Below are positions 1 to 5,880 of a stretch of DNA of 6,665 nucleotides, in pieces; position 1 is the first letter of the stretch; the number at the start of each line of letters is the position of its first letter. Position numbers and translations under genes: made by a program. The notes beneath the pieces were generated by a model. That model did no database searches, was not told the DNA's origin, and was given only the letters and a program-made list of their open reading frames with translations. This DNA is from Candidatus Omnitrophota bacterium (GTDB lineage Bacteria; Omnitrophota; Omnitrophia; Omnitrophales; JACROU01): contig JACQQR010000007.1 in the NCBI GenBank assembly GCA_016206875.1, positions 1 to 6,665 of the forward strand. Reading direction: 5' to 3'.

Positions 1-39
1 ACGGAATTCTTGATGAGTTTGAATAAAATGGAGAAGTGA
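1..39 (+). CDS. C-terminal end of an upstream gene, possibly transcription termination factor Rho (partial)
   Basis: Frame 1 is open from the window edge and ends at TGA 37-39, giving the residues TEFLMSLNKMEK. Only 12 residues are visible, so no domain can be identified. The EFL-hydrophobic ending resembles the tail of many Rho proteins, and rho commonly lies immediately upstream of rpmE (for example in Bacillus). The identification therefore rests mainly on gene order. The spacing to rpmE is 140 nt, most of it a palindromic element; without that element the gap would be about 25 nt, consistent with one operon. That this is the end of some + strand gene is likely; that the gene is rho is inference. 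Confidence 0.45.
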   Translation, partial: TEFLMSLNKMEK

Positions 40-47
40 CGCCTTAA

Positions 48-157
48 GTTTTCCCCTCTCCCTCACAAGAGGGAGAGGGATTGAGGGTGAGGGTGGATGT
101 TGCAAGCTCGACCCTCACCCGCGAGACCCTCTCCCTTTTCAAGGGAGAGGGGAAAAG
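48..157 (+). mobile_element. Palindromic MITE-like element, copy 1
   Basis: The outer arms TTTTCCCCTCTCCCT (49-63) and AGGGAGAGGGGAAAA (142-156) are perfect inverted complements. Inside are hairpin A (54-64 with 69-79, loop ACAA), a central pair GGGTGAGGGT 85-94 with ACCCTCACCC 111-120, and hairpin B (127-137 with 141-151, loop TTC). The direct repeat CTTAA lies at both edges (43-47 and 158-162), as expected for a short target-site duplication. The element has no coding capacity of its own. It lies between the upstream gene and rpmE and ends only 7 nt before the rpmE Shine-Dalgarno. Strand is set so that copies 1 and 2 share orientation. It could instead be a selected RNA structure; the direct repeats favour insertion. 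Confidence 0.7.
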
Positions 158-164
158 CTTAATA

Positions 165-170
165 AAGGAG
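165..170 (+). promoter_or_regulatory. Shine-Dalgarno of rpmE (decides the start)
   Basis: AAGGAG lies 9 nt before ATG 180. It selects this start over an in-frame ATG at 81 that falls inside the palindromic element and would add 33 residues unlike any bL31. Confidence 0.85.
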
Positions 171-179
171 AACGTATCA

Positions 180-401
180 ATGCGAGACAAGATTCATCCC
201 AAATACGAACTAACCACTATTCGCTGCGCCTGCGGCAACGTGATTGAAACCCGCGCAACCAAACAAAATCTGGTTGTGGATATTTGCTCGGCCTGCCATC
301 CGTTTTTTACGGGCAAACAAAAATTAATCGACACAGCCGGCCGTATCGACCGCTTCAAAAAGAAATCTGCCGCCGTTACGCCAAAAAAGAAAAAGATATA
401 A
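180..401 (+). CDS. rpmE: 50S ribosomal protein L31 (bL31), zinc-binding type
   Basis: This 73-residue protein of the large ribosomal subunit sits at the central protuberance and helps bridge it to the small-subunit head. The sequence starts MRDKIHPKY, as is typical of the family. It carries Cys16-x-Cys18 and Cys36-x-x-Cys39, the four ligands of the zinc-containing (C+) form, so this is not the zinc-independent paralogue made in zinc starvation. The signature CSACHPFFTGKQ (36-47) and DTAGRIDRF are present. The tail is lysine-rich (ends PKKKKI). The start at ATG 180 is supported by AAGGAG at 165-170. The last two codons, ATA TAA, form a 6-bp sequence repeated on the far side of the following element, so that element abuts the stop codon exactly. 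Palindromic elements lie on both sides of the gene. Confidence 0.97.
   Translation: MRDKIHPKYELTTIRCACGNVIETRATKQNLVVDICSACHPFFTGKQKLIDTAGRIDRFKKKSAAVTPKKKKI
396..401 (+). repeat. Left copy of 6-bp direct repeat (candidate target-site duplication)
   Basis: ATATAA abuts the left end of element copy 2 and is identical to 615-620 at its right end. It coincides with the last codon and stop codon of rpmE. Confidence 0.65.
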
Positions 402-614
402 CTTGAGTTCTGCAGATTTTAGAGAGGTAATACAAAGTCTTTTTCACGCGGCCCCTCTCCCTTTCTAAGGGAGAGGGGAAGGGGTGAGGGTTTGGAATTT
501 CGTGCCCTTTTCACCACCCACCCTCACCCTGGCGCTTCGCGTCCGGCCCTCTCCCTCTCGCGAGGGAGAGGGGCCGCGTGAATCGTCAATAGGTTAAAAT
601 CTGCAGAACTCAAG
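402..614 (+). mobile_element. Palindromic MITE-like element, copy 2, with 20-bp terminal inverted repeats
   Basis: The 20-bp ends at 402-421 and 595-614 are exact inverted complements, with left end CTTGAGTTCTGCAG. A second perfect 20-bp inverted pair lies inside (443-462 with 563-582, containing CACGCGGCCCC). Further in are hairpin A (452-463 with 467-478, loop TCT), the central pair GGGTGAGGGT 482-491 with ACCCTCACCC 520-529, and hairpin B (547-557 with 562-572). ATATAA flanks both outer ends exactly. The 213-bp element has no convincing ORF. Removing it with one repeat copy would leave 21 nt between the rpmE stop and the prfA start. Its core matches copies 1 and 3, but its outer arms match neither, which is odd for a transposase-mobilised MITE. 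Confidence 0.75.
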
Positions 615-620
615 ATATAA
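615..620 (+). repeat. Right copy of 6-bp direct repeat (candidate target-site duplication)
   Basis: ATATAA immediately follows the right terminal inverted repeat of element copy 2 and is identical to 396-401. Confidence 0.65.
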
Positions 621-621
621 T
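616..621 (+). promoter_or_regulatory. Possible -10 box upstream of prfA
   Basis: TATAAT is a perfect match to the sigma-70 -10 consensus. It is made across the right direct repeat and the next base. No good -35 is visible at 16-18 nt upstream (GTTAAA/TTAAAA at best). Initiation here would give a leader of only about 13 nt carrying the prfA ribosome-binding site. Weak evidence. Confidence 0.2.
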
Positions 622-628
622 AAAGTTT

Positions 629-633
629 GAGGA
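629..633 (+). promoter_or_regulatory. Shine-Dalgarno of prfA (decides the start)
   Basis: GAGGA lies 8 nt before GTG 642. The alternative in-frame TTG at 627 precedes and overlaps this site and has no purine-rich motif at the right distance, so GTG 642 is preferred. Confidence 0.75.
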
Positions 634-641
634 ATTCGCAC

Positions 642-1739
642 GTGTCGCTTTATGACAAATTGTCGGCGATTGAACATCGAGTTCGGGAAATCGAGGCAGC
701 GCTGGCACGCCCTGAAACCGGAAAAGATTCCGGCCGTTTTCAATCCCTATCGCGGGAGCTCTCACGCCTTCGTCCCTTAGTGGTTATTTTTCGGCAATTG
801 AAAGATATTGACCGGGAATTGGCTGATTTGGAGCTGCTTCTCCACGATCCTGCCTCAGAGCCTGAGCTTAAAAAAATTTCCTCCGAAGAAAAATCCGGAC
901 TTCTGGGAAAGCGAAAGCAAATTGAAATTCAATTAGAAGACAAGCTTTTGGAAGGCTCGGACCCGGACGCCGATAAAGACACTCTTGTAGAAATTCGTGC
1001 CGGCACCGGCGGAGAAGAAGCCGCGCTTTTTGCTTCCGATTTGTTCCGCATGTATTCCAAGTTCAGTTTGAATCATGGGTTTAAGGTGGAGTTGATGAGC
1101 TCCAGCGCAAGCGGTAAAGGCGGATTCAAGGAAGTGATCTTTGAAGTTTCCGGGCCCGGGGCTTTTCAAATCTTTCGCTATGAAGGGGGCATTCACCGCG
1201 TACAGCGCGTGCCTGAAACCGAGGCCAGCGGCCGGATTCACACTTCTGCCGTGACCGTGGCGGTGCTTCCGGAAGCCGGTGAAGTGGAAGTGCGTATTGA
1301 CCCGAAGGATATTCGCATTGATGTGTTCCGTTCCTCGGGGCCGGGAGGACAAAGTGTGAACACCACCGACTCAGCCGTCCGGATTACCCATCTTCCGACG
1401 GGGCTGGCGGTAAACTGCCAGGATGAAAAATCGCAGCATAAAAATAAGGATAAGGCCATGAAAATTTTGCGCGCCCGGCTCTACGAATTCGAGCGCGAAA
1501 AGCAGGAAAAAGAGCTTACGGCCCGCCGGCGATCGATGGTGGGAAGCGGCGATAGATCCGGAAAAATCCGCACCTATAATTTTCACGACAACCGGGTGAC
1601 GGATCATCGCATCGGATTGACTTTGCATAAGCTCGATGATATTTTAGAGGGCCATTTGGACGAATTAATTCAAGCTCTGGCCAAAGCAGACAGGGCTGAA
1701 AGGCTGACTCAGGGCTTATCGACGGGGAATTCAAAATGA
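642..1739 (+). CDS. prfA: Peptide chain release factor 1 (RF1)
   Basis: RF1 recognises UAA and UAG in the ribosomal A site and triggers hydrolysis of peptidyl-tRNA. From GTG 642 the protein has 365 residues, close to the usual ~360. The codon-recognition loop reads RVPETE with the tripeptide P191-E192-T193. This is the PxT class of RF1, whereas RF2 has SPF. The catalytic loop RSSGPGGQSVNTTDSAV carries G235-G236-Q237. The N-terminal third is helical and rich in Glu, Leu and Arg, as in the family. The C-terminal motif GSGDRSGKIRTYNFHDNRVTDHR is also typical; all domains are complete with no frameshift. The stop overlaps the prmC start by 4 nt (ATGA), implying translational coupling with the enzyme that methylates Q237. 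A 213-bp element separates it from rpmE, so its supply may depend on readthrough or on a local promoter. Confidence 0.97.
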   Translation: MSLYDKLSAIEHRVREIEAALARPETGKDSGRFQSLSRELSRLRPLVVIFRQLKDIDRELADLELLLHDPASEPELKKISSEEKSGLLGKRKQIEIQLEDKLLEGSDPDADKDTLVEIRAGTGGEEAALFASDLFRMYSKFSLNHGFKVELMSSSASGKGGFKEVIFEVSGPGAFQIFRYEGGIHRVQRVPETEASGRIHTSAVTVAVLPEAGEVEVRIDPKDIRIDVFRSSGPGGQSVNTTDSAVRITHLPTGLAVNCQDEKSQHKNKDKAMKILRARLYEFEREKQEKELTARRRSMVGSGDRSGKIRTYNFHDNRVTDHRIGLTLHKLDDILEGHLDELIQALAKADRAERLTQGLSTGNSK

Positions 1740-2602
1740 GCTTGCGCCCCGAAACGCTTCTTACGGAGGGTCTTGATTGCCTTGTTGCTCGAGGGATGAG
1801 CCGCGGGGAAGCCCGGCGCCAGGTAGAACGGTTGATGGCGAAATGCTTGGGCCTCAACAAGCGAGAAATGATTCAAATGCCCTCCGGGGTTGACGATTCA
1901 ATCCGGAGGGATTTTTTATCCGCACTTCATAAACGATCGAATGGAATTCCCCTTCAGTACGTGGAAGAAGAGTCGGAGTTTATGGATTTTACGTTCCGGA
2001 TTTCTCCGGACGTTTTAATTCCGCGGCCTGAAACGGAAAATCTGGTTGAGAGAATTCTTTTAGAGTTAGAGGGCTGGAAAAAGCGCTCTTTTAAAATTTT
2101 GGATATCGGCACGGGAAGCGGCGTCATTCTTTTGAGCCTGTTGAAGTATTTTCCCGAAAGCGCCGGCATGGGAAGCGATATTTGTGAGAAGGCGCTTTCG
2201 ATTGCCGGAACAAATGCCGAACGGCTGGGTGTAAGCGGCCGGGTCACATTCGTACAGTCGGATGTGTTTGACGCTTTTGGTGGTGATGAGCGGTTTGATT
2301 GTATTGTCTCAAATCCTCCTTATATTCCTGAGCGGGATTGGCAGGCGCTGGATGAGGCAGTGAAACAAGAGCCCGTTTGTGCGCTCATTGCCGGGCCAAC
2401 CGGGCTGGAATTCTACCGGCGAATTGTTCCTGCGGCGGAAAAATTTTTAAAGCCGGGCGGATTTTTGTTTTTTGAAACAGGATGGAATCAAGCAAGCGAA
2501 GTGGCCTGGCTTTGCCGGTCTTGCGGATTTTCGGATGTGGCCTCTTTTAAAGATGACTTTGGCATTGAACGGATTATTAAAGCCGAACACAAGAGGTTGT
2601 GA
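1736..2602 (+). CDS. prmC: Peptide chain release factor N5-glutamine methyltransferase
   Basis: PrmC uses S-adenosylmethionine to methylate the glutamine of the GGQ motif in RF1 and RF2, raising termination efficiency. It has 288 residues, about the length of E. coli PrmC (277). The N-terminal helical domain, which binds the release factor, covers roughly residues 1-85 and includes GIPLQYV (70-76). The linker motif PDVLIPRPETE (91-101) is characteristic. Rossmann motif I is LDIGTGSGV (122-130). The substrate-binding signature NPPYIP starts at residue 193 and holds the methyl-accepting glutamine side chain. ATG 1736 lies in the ATGA overlap with the prfA stop. The downstream murA ATG shares one base with this stop (TGATG). 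Order prfA-prmC is conserved in many bacteria. Confidence 0.95.
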   Translation: MSLRPETLLTEGLDCLVARGMSRGEARRQVERLMAKCLGLNKREMIQMPSGVDDSIRRDFLSALHKRSNGIPLQYVEEESEFMDFTFRISPDVLIPRPETENLVERILLELEGWKKRSFKILDIGTGSGVILLSLLKYFPESAGMGSDICEKALSIAGTNAERLGVSGRVTFVQSDVFDAFGGDERFDCIVSNPPYIPERDWQALDEAVKQEPVCALIAGPTGLEFYRRIVPAAEKFLKPGGFLFFETGWNQASEVAWLCRSCGFSDVASFKDDFGIERIIKAEHKRL

Positions 2603-3864
2603 TGGAAAAAATTGTGATTGAAGGCGGCCGAAAGCTTCGGGGTGAAGTCAACATTTCGGGCTCCAAAAATTCCGCGCTGCCGATTTTAGCGGCGGCCATT
2701 CTTTCTTCGGACGAATCGATCATTGAAAATGTGCCTCAGCTTCGTGATATCATCACGATGCTCAAGATTTTAAAAGAGCTGGGAGCCCGCGCGCATCAAG
2801 AAGGCCACACAGTCATTATCAAGCCGGGCAATAACTTGAGTCCTGTGGCCCCGTACAAATTGGTAAGCACCATGCGCGCTTCCGTGTGTCTTTTGGGGCC
2901 TTTGGTGGGACGCTTGAAGAAAGCGGAAGTGTCCATGCCGGGTGGATGCATTATTGGCGCCCGGCCCATTGATCTTCACTTAAAAGGCCTGGAGGCGCTC
3001 GGTGTGCACATTGTGATAGAACACGGCTACGTGAAGGCAAAAGTTAAGAAGCTTCACGGCGCAGAAATTTATTTGGGCGGTCCATTCGGATCTTCCGTGC
3101 TGGCCACGGCCAATGTCATGATGGCCGCTGTGTTGGCTGAAGGGGTGACGCGCATTGAAAGCGCCGCTTCGGAGCCGGAATTAGTGGACCTGGCCAACTT
3201 TTTAAACTCGATGGGAGCCAAAGTACGCGGGGCGGGGTCGCATTTAATCGAAATTGAAGGCGTGCAAAAATTGCACGGGACCCGTTATAAAGTGATCCCC
3301 GATCGCATTGAAGCCGGAACTTTTATGGTGGCGTCTGTGCTGACGCGGGGCAATGTCCGTTTGAGAAATATGATTCCGGAACACAATAATGCGCTGATGG
3401 ATAAATTGCGCGAAGCGGGCGCTGAGCTGGAAACCAACGGCAGCGCTTGCCGTGTGATGTACCGTAACGGCCTAAAACCTGTGGATGTGACTACGCTTCC
3501 TTATCCGGGTTTTCCCACAGATCTACAGGCGCAGATGATGTCCTTGATGACGGTTACGCCTGGGATCAGCGTGATTACCGAGAAGATTTATCCGGACAGG
3601 TTTATGCATATTTCGGAGCTTAACCGTATGGGTTCCAGAATTCATTTGGAAGGAAGCAGCGCCATTGTGGCCGGAGTCAAAAAACTTTCCGGCGCCCCGG
3701 TGATGGCATCGGATTTGCGCGCCAGCGCCGCTTTAGTGCTGGCGGGGCTTGTGGCTGAAGGCCGCGCAGATATTCATCGCGTGTATCATTTAGACAGGGG
3801 CTATGAGCACATCGAAGATAAATTAGAAGCACTTGGCGCCAAAATCTGGCGCGAGAAAGAGTAA
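2602..3864 (+). CDS. murA: UDP-N-acetylglucosamine 1-carboxyvinyltransferase (MurA)
   Basis: MurA transfers enolpyruvate from PEP to UDP-GlcNAc in the cytoplasm, the first committed step of peptidoglycan synthesis and the target of fosfomycin. The 420-residue protein matches the ~419 of E. coli. Key residues are present: K22-N23 in ISGSKNSALP, the loop MPGGCIIGARP with Cys116 (equivalent to Cys115, so fosfomycin-sensitive by this criterion), D307 in FPTDLQAQ, and R399 in HLDRGYEHIEDKL. Other conserved stretches include TMRAS, PDRIEAGTF and SDLRASAALVLAG. ATG 2602 is chosen over the adjacent GTG 2599 because AAGAGG (2591-2596) is 5 nt from the ATG and only 2 nt from the GTG. The ATG overlaps the prmC stop, implying coupling. 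A 29-nt gap separates it from rpsP. Confidence 0.97.
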   Translation: MEKIVIEGGRKLRGEVNISGSKNSALPILAAAILSSDESIIENVPQLRDIITMLKILKELGARAHQEGHTVIIKPGNNLSPVAPYKLVSTMRASVCLLGPLVGRLKKAEVSMPGGCIIGARPIDLHLKGLEALGVHIVIEHGYVKAKVKKLHGAEIYLGGPFGSSVLATANVMMAAVLAEGVTRIESAASEPELVDLANFLNSMGAKVRGAGSHLIEIEGVQKLHGTRYKVIPDRIEAGTFMVASVLTRGNVRLRNMIPEHNNALMDKLREAGAELETNGSACRVMYRNGLKPVDVTTLPYPGFPTDLQAQMMSLMTVTPGISVITEKIYPDRFMHISELNRMGSRIHLEGSSAIVAGVKKLSGAPVMASDLRASAALVLAGLVAEGRADIHRVYHLDRGYEHIEDKLEALGAKIWREKE

Positions 3865-3880
3865 TTCACTGTAAAACAAA

Positions 3881-3886
3881 AGGAGG
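3881..3886 (+). promoter_or_regulatory. Strong Shine-Dalgarno supporting a TTG start for rpsP
   Basis: AGGAGG, a full anti-SD match, lies 7 nt before TTG 3894. No ATG or GTG in this frame is placed to give a family-like N-terminus, so the site decides the TTG start. Confidence 0.85.
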
Positions 3887-3893
3887 ACGCACC

Positions 3894-4145
3894 TTGTCCG
3901 TAGCTATTCGATTAAGAAGAACAGGAACAATTAAGAAAGCCCACTGGCAAATGGTGGCGGCTCACAAGCTGACTAAGCGTAATGGCCGTTATCTGGAGCT
4001 TCTGGGTTTTTACGATCCGGGCAAAGAACCGGCCAGAATTGAACTCAAAGCCGACCGCGTGCGCTATTGGTTGGAGCAAGGCGCTATTCCGTCGCAAGGC
4101 GCTTTGAATCTGATCAAAAAAACCGGCATTAAAACTTCCCGCTGA
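3894..4145 (+). CDS. rpsP: 30S ribosomal protein S16 (bS16)
   Basis: bS16 binds 16S rRNA early in assembly of the small subunit and stabilises its body. The 83-residue length equals that of the family (82 in E. coli). Family features are visible: the N-terminal strand VAIRLRRTGTIKKAHWQMVAA, then RNGRYLELLGFYDP (bacterial consensus RxGRFIExxGxYxP), then DRVRYWLEQGAIPSQGALNLIKK (consensus DRxxYWxxxGAxxSxxVxxLIKK). Translation starts at TTG behind a very strong Shine-Dalgarno. The next gene is trmD, 12 nt downstream. The KH-domain gene and rimM that usually stand between rpsP and trmD are absent. Confidence 0.96.
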   Translation: MSVAIRLRRTGTIKKAHWQMVAAHKLTKRNGRYLELLGFYDPGKEPARIELKADRVRYWLEQGAIPSQGALNLIKKTGIKTSR

Positions 4146-4157
4146 TTTTGTAAGGCG

Positions 4158-4865
4158 ATGAAAACTATGAAGAAGCGCCGCAGGGCTCGTGTCCGCCTTA
4201 GGTTTGATATCGTCACGGTGTTTCCCGAAATGTTTGAAAGTCCTTTTGGGGAATCGATGCTGCGTATCGCGCAACAGAAACGGCTGGTGGATCTCGGGGT
4301 AGTGAATCTGAGAAATTATGCCCGTGACAAACGCCGGACCACGGATGATAAGCCGTTTGGCGGCGGGCCGGGAATGGTGATGAAGCCCGAGCCTATTTTT
4401 GACTGCGTGCGTGCCATTCAAAAGAAATCTCGCGCGGCGCATGTGATTGTTTTTTCGCCGTCAGGAACAATTTTTGATCAAAAGATGGCCCGGAGGCTGG
4501 CGAAAAAAAAGCATTTGATTCTCATTTGCGGCCATTATGAGGGCATAGACCACCGGGTGCATGAGCACTTGGCCGACGAAGAAATTTCGTTGGGTAATTT
4601 TATTTTGACCGGCGGAGAAATTCCGGCCATGGCTGTGGTGGATGCGGTGACCCGGCTTCTGCCCGGTGTGCTGGGAAACCAGGATTCTTTGGCGCATGAA
4701 ACATTTGAAACCGAACTGGTGGAGTATCCGCAATATACGCGGCCCAGAGCGTATCGGGGTTGGGCGGTGCCTCGAGCACTGCTTTCAGGAGACCATGCAA
4801 AGATTAACGAATGGCGGCGGCTTGAGGCGCTCAGGCGCACTCAAAAACATCGCGGCCGAATGTAA
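4158..4865 (+). CDS. trmD: tRNA (guanine-N1)-methyltransferase (TrmD)
   Basis: TrmD makes m1G37 next to the anticodon of tRNAs reading CUN, CCN and CGG, which prevents +1 frameshifting. It works as a dimer of SPOUT (trefoil-knot) fold. The sequence shows FDIVTVFPEMF (16-26), TTDDKPFGGGPGMVM (61-75), the knot motifs ILICGHYEGIDHRV (121-134) and SLGNFILTGGEIPAM (144-158), and D162 in VVDAVTRLLPGVLG, equivalent to the catalytic Asp169 of E. coli. The 235 residues are shorter than the 255 of E. coli because the C-terminus ends soon after LEALRRTQ. About 15 very basic residues precede the usual start; ATG 4158 or ATG 4167 are the only evident in-frame starts and neither has an ideal Shine-Dalgarno (AAGG 4152-4155). 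The gene lies between rpsP and rplS, as in most bacteria. Confidence 0.95.
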   Translation: MKTMKKRRRARVRLRFDIVTVFPEMFESPFGESMLRIAQQKRLVDLGVVNLRNYARDKRRTTDDKPFGGGPGMVMKPEPIFDCVRAIQKKSRAAHVIVFSPSGTIFDQKMARRLAKKKHLILICGHYEGIDHRVHEHLADEEISLGNFILTGGEIPAMAVVDAVTRLLPGVLGNQDSLAHETFETELVEYPQYTRPRAYRGWAVPRALLSGDHAKINEWRRLEALRRTQKHRGRM

Positions 4866-4882
4866 AGGGGGAAAAGCAAGCA

Positions 4883-5218
4883 ATGAACGCAAAGGAAGCC
4901 ATTAGTTTTGTAGAGAAAAAACACATGAAAAAAGATATCCCTGATTTCAAAGTTGGGGATCAGGTAAAAGTCTATCAGAAAGTGATTGAAGGGGAAAAAA
5001 CCCGCACGCAGATATATGAAGGCATTGTGATTCGCCGTAAAGGCAGCGGGCTTCGTGAAAATTTCACCGTACTCCGCCAAATTCGCGGGGATATGGTGGA
5101 AAAAATATTTCCGATTCATTCCCCGGCCGTAGAAAAAGTAGTGGTGGCCGCAGGCGCTAAAAAAACGCGCCGCGCCAAGCTGTTTTATCTCTGGCAGAAA
5201 AAAGAAATTGTGTCGTAG
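4883..5218 (+). CDS. rplS: 50S ribosomal protein L19 (bL19)
   Basis: bL19 lies at the 30S-50S interface and takes part in an intersubunit bridge. The protein has 111 residues against 115 in E. coli. Visible family motifs are KDIPDFKVGDQVKVYQKVIEG, YEGIVIRRKGSGLRENFTV, then FPIHSPAVEKV and RRAKLFYLW near the C-terminus. The middle (LRQIRGDMVEKIF) and the LW after FY diverge somewhat from the common FTVRKI and KLYYLR patterns, but length and order are intact. ATG 4883 follows AAAGGGGG (4864-4871) at 11 nt. A later in-frame ATG at 4925 would cut off the N-terminal helix. The gap to trmD is 17 nt, so it is almost certainly cotranscribed. Confidence 0.95.
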   Translation: MNAKEAISFVEKKHMKKDIPDFKVGDQVKVYQKVIEGEKTRTQIYEGIVIRRKGSGLRENFTVLRQIRGDMVEKIFPIHSPAVEKVVVAAGAKKTRRAKLFYLWQKKEIVS

Positions 5219-5238
5219 ATAGTTGTTTGGCACGGGGT

Positions 5239-5244
5239 AAAAGG
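5239..5244 (+). promoter_or_regulatory. Shine-Dalgarno of rnhB (decides the start)
   Basis: AAAAGG lies 6 nt before ATG 5251. The in-frame TTG at 5227 would add 8 residues (MARGKRLS) but has no purine-rich motif upstream, so ATG 5251 is preferred. Confidence 0.7.
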
Positions 5245-5250
5245 CTGTCT

Positions 5251-5880
5251 ATGTACCGATTCGAGGCATCTCTTATCCGCGAAGGGTATCGAATCATTGC
5301 AGGAGCCGACGAAGCGGGCATGGGCCCCCTGGCCGGGCCTGTGGTGGCCGCTTGCGTTATTCTTCCTTCCAAGCGCATTGCCGGAATCAACGATTCCAAG
5401 CTGTTATCCGAAAAAAAGCGCGAGGCTCTTTTTCCTCGAATTATGAATGAGGCCCAGGTGGGAATCGGCGTTGTTTCTGAAACGATTATCGATCAAATCA
5501 ATATTTATCAAGCTGGCCGCCGGGCGATTCTGGAGGCTTTTCATAAACTACCCCAAATGCCGGAATATCTTTTGGTGGATGGAAGGATGAAGCTGGATGT
5601 GGCCTGCCGCTACCGGGCGATTGTCAAAGGCGACAGAAAATCAGCTTCTATTGCCGCCGCAAGCATTGTGGCCAAAGTCACGCGTGACAGAATGATGAAG
5701 GAATTTGACCGCGAGTTTCCCCAATATGAATTCGCTCAACATAAGGGGTATTGCACGCGCCGGCATTGGCAGCTTCTTAAAATATTTGGTCCTTCGCCCA
5801 TTCATCGTAAATCGTTTGCTCCGGTGCGTGAACATTCTTTTGAAATTGAAGCGCATGAAAAATTCGCCGTATTGTCATGA
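5251..5880 (+). CDS. rnhB: Ribonuclease HII
   Basis: RNase HII cleaves 5' to a ribonucleotide embedded in duplex DNA, starting ribonucleotide excision repair, and also cuts RNA-DNA hybrids. From ATG 5251 it has 209 residues (198 in E. coli). The four catalytic carboxylates are present: D20 and E21 in GADEAGMG, D110 in LLVDGRM, and D128 in VKGDRKS. The motifs NDSKLLSEKKRE (47-58), IAAASIVAKVTRD and FPQYEFAQHKGY are typical. The usual GRG motif, which contacts the RNA-DNA junction, reads G23-M24-G25; codon ATG at 5320-5322 is clear in the DNA. I believe this variant occurs in some other RNase HII proteins, so activity is likely retained. Its stop overlaps the yraN start by 4 nt (ATGA). The rplS-rnhB-yraN order is common in bacteria. 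Confidence 0.95.
   Translation: MYRFEASLIREGYRIIAGADEAGMGPLAGPVVAACVILPSKRIAGINDSKLLSEKKREALFPRIMNEAQVGIGVVSETIIDQINIYQAGRRAILEAFHKLPQMPEYLLVDGRMKLDVACRYRAIVKGDRKSASIAAASIVAKVTRDRMMKEFDREFPQYEFAQHKGYCTRRHWQLLKIFGPSPIHRKSFAPVREHSFEIEAHEKFAVLS

Noticed and set aside
47..160. CRISPR array or tRNA-like cloverleaf in the palindromic elements
   Set aside because: There are no regularly spaced direct repeats with unique spacers, and no acceptor, T-loop or CCA features. The structure is nested inverted repeats.
81..179. N-terminal extension of bL31 from an upstream in-frame ATG at 81
   Set aside because: It lies wholly inside the palindromic element, has no ribosome-binding site, and the 33 added residues do not resemble bL31. 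ATG 180 has a good Shine-Dalgarno and gives the family length.
404..433. Promoter TTGAGT-18 nt-TAATAC inside element copy 2
   Set aside because: Both boxes are imperfect and the spacing long. The -35-like box is part of the inverted arm, so its occurrence is explained by the repeat.
452..478. CCCCTCTCCCTT/AAGGGAGAGGGG hairpin as a Rho-independent terminator of rpmE
   Set aside because: No T-run follows the stem, and the same hairpin recurs in the other elements regardless of gene ends.
627..641. TTG 627 as the RF1 start
   Set aside because: The only Shine-Dalgarno (GAGGA 629-633) lies downstream of this codon and is correctly placed for GTG 642.
933..1352. Antisense open frames within prfA (933-1352, 1238-1459, 1371-1628, 1516-1860)
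   Set aside because: They overlap each other and a complete RF1 gene, show no recognisable motif, and have compositions expected of reverse-strand shadows.
3912..4442. 176-codon antisense open frame across rpsP and trmD
   Set aside because: It spans two well-identified genes and their gap and shows no domain. It is a shadow of the codon bias of those genes.
4666..4905. + strand open frame overlapping the trmD-rplS junction
   Set aside because: It is out of frame with the TrmD C-terminal region, has no Shine-Dalgarno, and its sequence resembles nothing.
5227..5250. TTG 5227 as the RNase HII start
   Set aside because: No ribosome-binding motif precedes it, while AAAAGG is well placed for ATG 5251, which gives a family-like N-terminus.
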